Shown: positions 38,302 through 46,482 of the stretch, piece by piece | Layout of the letters: each line of letters begins with the position of its first letter | Position numbering within the stretch: the first letter of the stretch is position 1 | NCBI GenBank assembly: GCA_937894085.1 | Contig: CALCSG010000225.1 | Span: forward strand, 1 to 46,482 | From: an uncultured Gammaproteobacteria bacterium | Lineage (GTDB): Bacteria > Pseudomonadota > Gammaproteobacteria > GCA-001735895 | Direction of reading: 5' to 3' | Length of the DNA stretch: 46,482 nt | The notes under the pieces: model-generated | The model's input: the letters and a program-made list of their open reading frames with translations, nothing else | Told to the model about the DNA's origin: nothing | The model's database searches: none | Translations under genes and position numbers: made by a program

Positions 38302-40146
38302 ATGCCACAGTACCGTTCTAAAACATCTACCGCTGGTCGTAATATGGCTGGTGCCCGTTCACTGTGGCGTGCCACCGGCATGAAAGATAATGATTTCGAA
38401 AAACCCATTATTGCGGTGGTTAATTCTTTTACCCAGTTTGTGCCCGGTCATGTGCACCTGAAGGATCTCGGGCAACTGGTCGCCCGCCAGATCGAAAGCG
38501 CCGGTGGGGTAGCGAAAGAATTTAATACCATTGCCGTCGATGACGGAATTGCGATGGGTCATGATGGCATGCTTTACAGCTTACCGTCTCGCGACATTAT
38601 TGCAGACTCGGTTGAATACATGGTGAATGCACACTGCGCCGATGCCATGGTGTGTATTTCCAACTGCGACAAGATCACCCCCGGTATGTTTATGGCTGCC
38701 ATGCGCCTTAATATCCCTGTCGTTTTTGTGTCCGGCGGCCCGATGGAAGCCGGTAAGAGCAAGCTTTCAAAACATGGCCTGGACCTGGTAGACGCAATGG
38801 TCATTGCGGTTGATGATTCCGTCAGCGACGAAACGGTTGCCGAAATCGAGCGCAGCGCCTGTCCTACCTGCGGCAGTTGCTCCGGCATGTTCACCGCCAA
38901 TTCGATGAATTGCCTGACTGAGGCGTTAGGCCTGTCGTTACCGGGCAATGGTTCGGTGCTGGCCACGCACAGTGATCGTGAACAGTTGTTTCTCGATGCC
39001 GGCTCACTGATTGTTGATATCACCAAACGCTATTATGAGCAGGATGATGAATCGGTATTGCCCCGTTCACTGGCCAGTTTTAAGGCATTTGAAAATGCCA
39101 TGAGTCTGGACATAGCCATGGGCGGCTCGACCAACACTATTTTGCATTTACTCGCAGCAGCCCAGGAAGGTGAAGTTGACTTCACCATGAAAGACATTGA
39201 CCGCCTGTCACGCCAGGTCGGCCAATTCTGCAAGGTTGCCCCGAATACACCAAAATATCACATGGAAGATGTACACCGCGCTGGCGGTATCATGGCTATT
39301 CTTGGTGAAATGGATCGTGCCGGTCTGATTCACAACGAATTACCGATGATTCACAGCCCTTCAGTAAAAGCAGCCCTGGCAAAATGGGACATCATGCAAA
39401 CCGACAGTGAAGCGGTTAAGACTTTTTATAAAGCCGGCCCTGGCGGTATTCCCACGCAGACGGCTTTCAGTCAGAGCACCCGCTGGGACAGCCTGGATAC
39501 TGATCGTGAAAATGGTTGCATTCGTTCCTACCAGCACGCTTATTCCACAGAGGGTGGACTGGCAGTGCTGTATGGCAATATTGCGGTCGATGGCTGTGTG
39601 GTCAAAACTTCCGGTGTTGATGAAAGTATTCTGCTGTTTGAGGGTCGCGCACATATCTGTGAAAGCCAGGATAGCGCGGTTGAAGATATTCTCGGCGACA
39701 AAGTTAAGGCGGGTGATGTCGTGATTATCCGTTACGAAGGCCCGAAAGGCGGGCCGGGTATGCAGGAAATGCTTTACCCGACTTCCTACCTGAAAACAAA
39801 GGGACTGGGTAAAGCCTGCGCCCTGCTGACAGATGGCCGCTTCTCCGGCGGAACATCAGGACTGTCGATTGGACATGCATCACCTGAAGCGGCTGCGGGT
39901 GGTGCTATAGCACTGGTGGAACAGGGAGACATGATTAAAATCGACATTCCCAATCGTTCGATAAACCTGCTTATCAGTGATGAAGAACTGTCTCAACGCC
40001 GCGCGGCTATGGATGCCAAAGGCAGTGATGGCTGGAAACCAGCGGCAGAACGACCACGCGCCATTTCATCGGCTTTAAAAGCCTATGCCAAAATGGCCAC
40101 CAGCGCCGATAAGGGCGCGGTCAGGGATATCAGTCAACTCGACTAA
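38302..40146 (+). CDS. ilvD: Dihydroxy-acid dehydratase
   Basis: 614 aa; '[18 protein letters not shown]', '[33 protein letters not shown]', '[22 protein letters not shown]'. Confidence 0.99.
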   Translation: MPQYRSKTSTAGRNMAGARSLWRATGMKDNDFEKPIIAVVNSFTQFVPGHVHLKDLGQLVARQIESAGGVAKEFNTIAVDDGIAMGHDGMLYSLPSRDIIADSVEYMVNAHCADAMVCISNCDKITPGMFMAAMRLNIPVVFVSGGPMEAGKSKLSKHGLDLVDAMVIAVDDSVSDETVAEIERSACPTCGSCSGMFTANSMNCLTEALGLSLPGNGSVLATHSDREQLFLDAGSLIVDITKRYYEQDDESVLPRSLASFKAFENAMSLDIAMGGSTNTILHLLAAAQEGEVDFTMKDIDRLSRQVGQFCKVAPNTPKYHMEDVHRAGGIMAILGEMDRAGLIHNELPMIHSPSVKAALAKWDIMQTDSEAVKTFYKAGPGGIPTQTAFSQSTRWDSLDTDRENGCIRSYQHAYSTEGGLAVLYGNIAVDGCVVKTSGVDESILLFEGRAHICESQDSAVEDILGDKVKAGDVVIIRYEGPKGGPGMQEMLYPTSYLKTKGLGKACALLTDGRFSGGTSGLSIGHASPEAAAGGAIALVEQGDMIKIDIPNRSINLLISDEELSQRRAAMDAKGSDGWKPAAERPRAISSALKAYAKMATSADKGAVRDISQLD

Positions 40147-40158
40147 CTTACTTTTCAA

Positions 40159-40191
40159 ACAGGCAAAAGCAGGTTAACTGCTTTTGCCTGT
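40159..40191 (+). terminator. Hairpin downstream of ilvD
   Basis: acaggcaaaagca-ggttaac-tgcttttgcctgt, 13-bp perfect stem. Confidence 0.65.
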
Positions 40192-40236
40192 AGGCATGAT
40201 GTAATATAAAAAAATCAGGGCAGGTTCGCACAACAA

Positions 40237-40286
40237 ATTGTCTCTGACCCCAATGCCGTTAAGCTAAGGTCTTTTGTCGTCATGCC
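40237..40286 (+). repeat. 50-bp repeat shared with the 22 kb element
   Basis: 47/50 identical to 22009-22058 (attgtctctgacNccaatgccgNtaagNtaaggtcttttgtcgtcatgcc). Confidence 0.88.
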
Positions 40287-40331
40287 CGCGTACGACTGCA
40301 TGGATGCAGAAGGTAGAGCCATAATAAATAA

Positions 40332-40551
40332 AGTGATTAGCAAGATATCTCAGCTAAGTCATTTATTTGTCTTTTACAGGAGTTATTATCAGTAAGTTAT
40401 AATTTTTATCGACCTAAAAACCTTCGTCATTCCGGTGGTTTTTTAACCGGAATCTATTGAGCGGCAAGCATTATTTTGAAAATGGATACCGGCTAAGAGC
40501 ATACCGGCATGACGGTTTCGTTTTTCCTACTGAGCCATCTTGCTAATCACT
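40332..40551. repeat. 220-bp MITE-like inverted-repeat element
   Basis: agtgattagcaagatatctcag (40332-40353) vs reverse complement of right end agtgattagcaagatggctcag (40530-40551), 20/22. Confidence 0.7.
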
Positions 40552-40672
40552 ATAAATTAGATCTTTCTTCGTGCGCTTCGTGGTGAAAATATTTTTACAA
40601 AACCAAAACCTGTATTCAAAATGATTAATAGCTGAATCTCAGGGGTAATCAGGTATTTAATAAGCCGTACTA

Positions 40673-42229
40673 TTATTGGCAAACGGGTAAAGCATAAGTT
40701 CGACAAATTTTTTCCAGGCCCTGCTGGCATTTCTCAATAGACGGAAATTGACGACTGCACTGGCCGAGTATTTCATGGGCAGTATAACTATCACCCCGGT
40801 TCAGATAGGGCACCGCCATGTTCCAGTAGGCCGAGCCGATATTATTTTCAAGATCCTGCTTTAGTTGTTTATCCTGAACAGCTACAGCATTATTAACTGC
40901 TGCAATCTCGCTGAGTATGGCCGTGGCTTTTGCATACCAGTTAATGGCCAGCTTATAATCTTTTTGCCTGGAAAAAAGATTCCCCTGATTAACATGGGCT
41001 ATCACCATATTGCGCATAATTTTACGGGATTTTTCTGGCTCTCTGACCCAGCGTAAAGCATTAGTAAAGTGATCGATTGCGGCGCTATAATCATCCTCTG
41101 AAAAAGCTATACCCGCTTTACTGGTAAATATAAAAGTAATAATTGAATCGATCTGTTGCTGTTGCTTTTTTGTCGGTAATAAACTGCCCGCAGTCATCTG
41201 CTTCGAATATTGCTGAATTAAGATTTCTGCTTTAGCAATCAGTTGAATAGCCTGTTGATTATTTTTTTGTTGTAGTAAATTAATCAGCCCATTATTGAAC
41301 ACATAAAACCGATATAACAGTGCCTGCGGATCATCCGGCAGCAACCAGCTCCGGACTTCCTGCAGTCGGTAACGGTCAACCTTTGCCATGCGCTCTGCAG
41401 CCAGGTGTTGATGATTCATATTGTCGGCAATCAGCCGGTAGACACTGTCCACCTGGCGGTTAACATAATCATGGTAAGTGGCAGGGATAAGATTGCGCAC
41501 GCGAAACCAGTGCTCTGAATTTTCTAACAGGTTATTATTATTTTCATAATAGGCTTTATCATGACGCAGGCCAAAACCCGTTTTAGAAGTCGTCTCAATA
41601 TCAAGCTTCTGCCCTGTTGGCAGAGTAAGCTGCACAAACACATGTGATGGCAGGATAACCGCTTCAACTGCCAGCCCGAAATAACGGGCCAGAATAAGAT
41701 ATAACAGTGCTGAACTGGTGCAATTATAGGTTTTATCGCTAAATACCCGTGATAACTGACTTTGATCGGATTTATAACCCTGTAGCTCTGTATGAGGAGC
41801 ATTTGCCAGAAAAAACTCATCGTGCATCGCGTTATGCAATTCAAAAGCTTTACGCCATGTATTTTTCTGTTGTGAAATGAGAGGCTTTACACGATCAATA
41901 AACTGATAGATACGACTCTTAATTTGGTTAAATTCCCTGGTAGTACGAATATTACCAGAGGCCATAATAGCCAGCGCAAGCAATGCATCAGGATCTGCGG
42001 ATTGAGCAAGATGAACCTTGCTCAAAGTACTCAGTTCAAATTCAGTTAACGGGCTCCAGAACACATCCTTTAGTTTTTCAGTCGATGAGGTAGTCAGTTC
42101 CTGTGAAGCGGTCGCCGATAGCAGGTAAATACAAAGTAATACAAAGCCGGACAGGCGCAGCAGGCTGGCTTTCAGATTAAACCCGGGGGGATACAAAAAC
42201 TTCAAATTAATAACCTGCCTGAAAATCAA
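40673..42229 (-). CDS. Transglutaminase-like/TPR-containing protein with N-terminal signal anchor
   Basis: 518 aa; 'FSDKTYNCTSSALLYLILARYFGLAVEAVILPSHVFVQL' Cys-His transglutaminase-like motif; C-terminal TPR-like helices. Confidence 0.8.
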   Translation of the reverse strand: MIFRQVINLKFLYPPGFNLKASLLRLSGFVLLCIYLLSATASQELTTSSTEKLKDVFWSPLTEFELSTLSKVHLAQSADPDALLALAIMASGNIRTTREFNQIKSRIYQFIDRVKPLISQQKNTWRKAFELHNAMHDEFFLANAPHTELQGYKSDQSQLSRVFSDKTYNCTSSALLYLILARYFGLAVEAVILPSHVFVQLTLPTGQKLDIETTSKTGFGLRHDKAYYENNNNLLENSEHWFRVRNLIPATYHDYVNRQVDSVYRLIADNMNHQHLAAERMAKVDRYRLQEVRSWLLPDDPQALLYRFYVFNNGLINLLQQKNNQQAIQLIAKAEILIQQYSKQMTAGSLLPTKKQQQQIDSIITFIFTSKAGIAFSEDDYSAAIDHFTNALRWVREPEKSRKIMRNMVIAHVNQGNLFSRQKDYKLAINWYAKATAILSEIAAVNNAVAVQDKQLKQDLENNIGSAYWNMAVPYLNRGDSYTAHEILGQCSRQFPSIEKCQQGLEKICRTYALPVCQ

Positions 42230-42475
42230 CCTTAAAAGCGGAGTATACGTGATTAAAGGTTGACCTGTTCAAGAAGCGTGGAACCCAGTTACCGCTAAAA
42301 GCCAGAACTGTCATACCCTCGAAAGAGGGTATCCATTATCCACGAAGACTCCATCTAAATACCTTCTACCATTTCAATGGATTTCATCCTTCCAGTTTGC
42401 TCTAAATTTAAGATGAGCCAGGCTGTGCTGGTTGATCTTTAAATCATTCATCGCTAACGCCTGTTTTACCTCAAG

Positions 42476-43468
42476 TTATAATGACGAACGCAGCGCCAGC
42501 TGGCGCGGAAATGGTTCAAGATAGTGCTGTTGATTGATATAGGGCTGCGGATGCACTCTTAAATGGTGTCGCAGTAATGTAATTGGAGTAATCAGCGGTA
42601 ACTCGCGCTGACGATAAGCCTCGAATACCGATAATAATTCCTGCTTATCTTCACCACTTAAAACATCTTTCAGGTAACCCATAATATGTTGCATAACATT
42701 CACCTGTCTTCCCGGACGCGAGCGCAGGGTCATCACTTCCATAAACCTGGCTATGTAAGCGCTACGGCGTTCTGCCAGGTTAGCACGCGTGGTATGGGCT
42801 ACCATTCGCCCCAGTTCCTGATATAACGCACTGCCCCGTCCCATCAGCATCAGTTTATGGCGCGCATGAAACTCAAACAGTCCACTGACATTATTTAGTG
42901 GATCAGCAATTTGCTTCCAGCGCTGATAGGCATAGATGCGTTCAAAGAAATTTTCCCGAATGGCGTTATCGTTCAGACGACCTTCTTCTTCAACCGGTGT
43001 CAGCGGATTTTGCTGCATAAAAGCCTGCGCAAAAAGACCGGTTGCATCACGATGTCTGTATCCATCATCATTAATTACGACGGGAACACGAAATGCACCG
43101 CAACTGGGTGAATCTTTTTTAAAGATAAATCCATCCAGATCACTCAACTGCTGTACTTTTTTATCAGCATAAGATGTCATCTGCTCAGTCATATCCTGAA
43201 ATGGCGTTTTATTGATCAATAACCTAATTTCATCACCCTTTCTGCGCAGCTGCATGGCTGGCCTCGGCGATGAAAAACCAGCTTCCAGTTCAGGACATAC
43301 CGAAACAAGCTCGATAAACTGTGACAGTTCATCGACAATCATTTTATTGTTTTTGTGGCCGCCATCGAAACGTACTGGTTTACCCAGTAAACAGGCACTG
43401 ACCCCTATTTTCGGTTTATTACCTGACGTATCCAGCTTTACATTGTTTGAATTATCGATATTAATCAT
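42476..43468 (-). CDS. DUF523 + DUF1722 (YbgA-like) fusion protein
   Basis: 330 aa; 'IGVSACLLGKPVRFDGGHKNN', 'FIFKKDSPSCGAFRV', C-terminal 'WKQIADPLNNVSGLFEFHARHKLMLMGRG'. Confidence 0.92.
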   Translation of the reverse strand: MINIDNSNNVKLDTSGNKPKIGVSACLLGKPVRFDGGHKNNKMIVDELSQFIELVSVCPELEAGFSSPRPAMQLRRKGDEIRLLINKTPFQDMTEQMTSYADKKVQQLSDLDGFIFKKDSPSCGAFRVPVVINDDGYRHRDATGLFAQAFMQQNPLTPVEEEGRLNDNAIRENFFERIYAYQRWKQIADPLNNVSGLFEFHARHKLMLMGRGSALYQELGRMVAHTTRANLAERRSAYIARFMEVMTLRSRPGRQVNVMQHIMGYLKDVLSGEDKQELLSVFEAYRQRELPLITPITLLRHHLRVHPQPYINQQHYLEPFPRQLALRSSL

Positions 43469-43469
43469 T

Positions 43470-44597
43470 TCAATTTGCTCCGGCAGCCAGAGCTAATTCT
43501 CTGGATTGTTTCAGCTTAAGTTGATAACCATCTTCATCGTGAACGCTGTCCAGCTCCGGCCAACCGGAAGCATGCCGGATGATCCGATCGACCATCAGGT
43601 CGAGCTGTGCCGGTGACGCATTCAGCGCCGGTACGTAATCAAAACGCTCACCACCAGCAGCCAGGAACTCATCACGGCCTTCTACGGCTATTTCATCCAG
43701 AGTTTCCAGGCAATCTATCGAGAAACCGGGGCATACCACGGTAATGCTGTTAACACCTTCTTTCGGCAGTTCTACCCACCTTTCGGCAGTGTAGGGTTTG
43801 AGCCATTCTGCTGCACCAAAGCGTGACTGGAATGCCATTTCCCATTGCTCAGGATTAAGCTCTAACTCGGTAGCAAGCAGGCGTGCTGTTTTATGACAGT
43901 GGCAGAAATACGGGTCACCGGCAATTAGTGTTGCTTTGGGCATACCATGAAAGGAAATAACCAGTTTTTCTGCCTGACCCTGCTGCTGCCAGTGCGAACG
44001 AACCGATTGCGCAACCGCCTGAATATATTGAGGATCATCATGATAGGCACCCATCAGGCGCAATTCCGGTACCCAGCGCCAGTGCTTAAGGTTGTTGAAT
44101 ACTGCATCAGCAACGGTACCAGTGGTAGCGCCTGAATACTGCGGGTATAGGGGTAATACCAGCAGTCGTTCAGCGCCAGCAGACTGCAGTTCATCGAGAC
44201 CCTGCTGAATAGAAGGGTTGCCATAGCGCATGGCCAGAACCGCTTTAACACTGCCTGCAAAACGTTGCTGCATTTGCTGGTCGATTAAATCGGTCAACTC
44301 TCGTGACCCGGCCATTAACGGAGATCCCTGCTCACTCCACACCCGCTGGTAAGCTTTGGCAGATTTGGCCGGGCGAACCCGTAGAATAATGCCATGCAAA
44401 ATAACCTTCCATAACAGTCGGGGGATCTCAACCACACGGCTATCGGATAGAAATTCAGCCAGATAACGCCTGACCGCGGAAGTTGATGGTTCGTCCGGTG
44501 TCCCGAGATTGACAACCAGTATGCCCAGCGAAGGCTTGCGTCCATGCTGGAAATTTTTCTGCCCGTGGACTGTACTGCCAAAAAGACTGCTGCTCAC
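43470..44597 (-). CDS. hemH: Ferrochelatase
   Basis: 375 aa; 'GILVVNLGTPDEPSTSAVRRYLAEFLSDSRVVE', 'LVISFHGMPKATLIAGDPYFCHCHKTARLLA', 'CPGFSIDCLETLDEI'. Confidence 0.98.
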   Translation of the reverse strand: MSSSLFGSTVHGQKNFQHGRKPSLGILVVNLGTPDEPSTSAVRRYLAEFLSDSRVVEIPRLLWKVILHGIILRVRPAKSAKAYQRVWSEQGSPLMAGSRELTDLIDQQMQQRFAGSVKAVLAMRYGNPSIQQGLDELQSAGAERLLVLPLYPQYSGATTGTVADAVFNNLKHWRWVPELRLMGAYHDDPQYIQAVAQSVRSHWQQQGQAEKLVISFHGMPKATLIAGDPYFCHCHKTARLLATELELNPEQWEMAFQSRFGAAEWLKPYTAERWVELPKEGVNSITVVCPGFSIDCLETLDEIAVEGRDEFLAAGGERFDYVPALNASPAQLDLMVDRIIRHASGWPELDSVHDEDGYQLKLKQSRELALAAGAN

Positions 44598-44826
44598 CCG
44601 TATAACCTCATCTCGTCTAAACCAGTGATTCAGTCACAATTAACTGAACCTGCACAAATCTTAGACAAGTATTCTACATATGTCAATATTTCTTGTACAA
44701 TTAATTAATTCTTGTACAATACATTCGTTTCTAACTTAAAAATATGCAGACGACTGTCACAAAATTCACGTGAATTTCACTAACTTTTGACAGGCGCTTC
44801 ACAGCCATGCAGATATTATTTAACTT

Positions 44827-45549
44827 GTGAGCAGCCCGGAAAACATCATGTCAACAGAAGTAAACCCGACTATATTGATCATTGAAGACCATAAGGACAT
44901 TGCCGAACTGGTGGTTGATTACATGCAAAGCAAAGGTTTTGAGGTGGACTATGCAGCAGATGGCATTACCGGACTGCATCTGGCCGTCACTAATAAATAT
45001 GATGCTATTGTGCTTGACCTGATGTTACCCGGTATAGATGGACTGGAGGTATGTCAGAAGCTTCGCATCGATGCGCGCAACGACACACCCATTATCATGT
45101 TGACCGCCAGGGATACACTGGCCGATAAAATTGCCGGTCTGGAAACTGGCGCTGATGACTACCTGGTCAAACCTTTTGCCATACAGGAACTGGAAGCCCG
45201 CCTCAGGTCGATGATTCGCCGGCATAGTGGGGATGTCGCCAGAGAACTTTTACAGATTGCCGACCTGACCCTGGACACCTCAACCTTAACAGTCACTCGA
45301 AATAACCAGAACTTAACTCTGACCCCTATCGGTTTAAAAATTCTTACCGTATTAATGCGTGCGTCACCATCTGTCGTTAGCCGACGCGACCTGGAACGCC
45401 GGGTATGGGGACACGTACTGCCGGATAGCGATACCTTAAGAAGTCATTTATATAATTTACGTAAAATTATCGATAAGCCTTTCGATCAGCCTTTATTACA
45501 GACCATTCAGGGCAGCGGCTATAAAATGACTGACAATAGTCATGGCTAA
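44827..45549 (+). CDS. OmpR-type two-component response regulator
   Basis: 240 aa; receiver 'DAIVLDLMLPGIDGLEV', winged-helix C-terminus; GTG start at 44827 or ATG at 44848. Confidence 0.96.
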   Translation: MSSPENIMSTEVNPTILIIEDHKDIAELVVDYMQSKGFEVDYAADGITGLHLAVTNKYDAIVLDLMLPGIDGLEVCQKLRIDARNDTPIIMLTARDTLADKIAGLETGADDYLVKPFAIQELEARLRSMIRRHSGDVARELLQIADLTLDTSTLTVTRNNQNLTLTPIGLKILTVLMRASPSVVSRRDLERRVWGHVLPDSDTLRSHLYNLRKIIDKPFDQPLLQTIQGSGYKMTDNSHG

Positions 45550-46482
45550 ATCGAGCGGCCTTCTTAGAAAAATAAACCGTGCGTTTTTATTGCAGGCAGG
45601 TCTGATCAGCATTGCCGCGCTGCTTAGCGTATATTTTGCCAAGATCGTGATTGAAGAAATCCTGATAAAAAACGCGATACAGCAGGAAGCAGACTATTTC
45701 TGGCAAAATTACCAGCAAAATGAAAACTTTAATCTGCCTGATACTCTCAACCTGACTGGTTACCTGGATAAACAGGGCATTACAGAAATAGCTGCAGATC
45801 AAATACCGGATCAACCCGGTTTTTATGCCTATTCAGAACATGATAAAAAACTGGTACTGCACCTTTCACAGAAAAAAAACCATTCACTGTACCTGATCTA
45901 TAACCGTGGTCAGGTCGATGCCTTAGCCGCATTTTATGGTTTATTCCCCCTGGCGCTGGTGCTGATTGTACTGTATCTCTCACTCTGGCTTACCTATCTG
46001 TACAGTCGCAGAACCCTGTCTCCAGTCATCTACCTGGCGGAACAGGTGAATAAAATTGATTTTACGACCTTTGATCTTTCACAGCTAAAAGATAAAAAGC
46101 TGCAATTTGAATCGGATGAAGATATCCAGGTCCTGTTTGAAGCTATATTACAGATGGGTGAAAGACTGGAAGCCCACATCGCCCGTGAACGTAACTTTAC
46201 GCGCGATGCCAGCCATGAATTACGCAGCCCGCTCACAGTGATCAATATAGCTGCCGATGTCCTGCTATCCGATGAAGCACTGTCCGAGATGGCTAAAAAA
46301 ACAATACATCGAATCAAGCGCGCGATAACGGACATGGAGGAATTAACAGAAGCTTTCCTGTTACTGGCCAGGGAATCGGACAGTGCGCTAACCAGGGATC
46401 AGGTTTGCATCAATGAGGTTATTGAAGAAGAAATAGAGCGCTCATCCCTGTTAAAAGAAAAGAAAGATATAGCCTTTCACTT
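45542..46482 (+). CDS. Sensor histidine kinase (partial, runs off window end)
   Basis: Manual translation from ATG 45542, open to window end; two TM segments, 'ERNFTRDASHELRSPLTVINIAADVLL' H-box; overlaps response regulator by 8 nt. Confidence 0.93.
   Translation, partial: MAKSSGLLRKINRAFLLQAGLISIAALLSVYFAKIVIEEILIKNAIQQEADYFWQNYQQNENFNLPDTLNLTGYLDKQGITEIAADQIPDQPGFYAYSEHDKKLVLHLSQKKNHSLYLIYNRGQVDALAAFYGLFPLALVLIVLYLSLWLTYLYSRRTLSPVIYLAEQVNKIDFTTFDLSQLKDKKLQFESDEDIQVLFEAILQMGERLEAHIARERNFTRDASHELRSPLTVINIAADVLLSDEALSEMAKKTIHRIKRAITDMEELTEAFLLLARESDSALTRDQVCINEVIEEEIERSSLLKEKKDIAFH

Overview
The window looks like gammaproteobacterial chromosome: AT-rich, with a housekeeping backbone and one accessory segment. 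Recognisable backbone genes include mutY, an AsmA-family gene, upp, uraA, dsbB, ilvD, hemH, an SlyD-like PPIase, NfeD/SPFH, ALDH/DUF779/AraC, GGDEF and EAL signalling proteins, and a two-component system cut by the window end. The accessory stretch (~30.7-36 kb) is the most interesting part. It holds three minus-strand genes: DUF2726-type nuclease-like plus zinc ribbon, a HEPN-motif plus zinc-ribbon protein, and a PutAbiC-like membrane protein. They are separated by one well-formed attC-like site and two damaged ones. I read this as a small integron gene-cassette array without an integrase in view (CALIN-like), carrying putative defence genes, damaged by a three-copy 69-114 bp repeat and next to an IS1380-family element with TIRs and a 5-bp TSD. 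Other non-gene structure includes a 154-bp direct duplication of the dsbB 5' region bracketing upp-uraA-GGDEF/EAL, several MITE-like inverted-repeat elements, a 59-bp dispersed repeat, and a family of intergenic repeats near ilvD. No tRNA, rRNA or CRISPR was seen. All family names come from motif recognition by eye; no database search was run.
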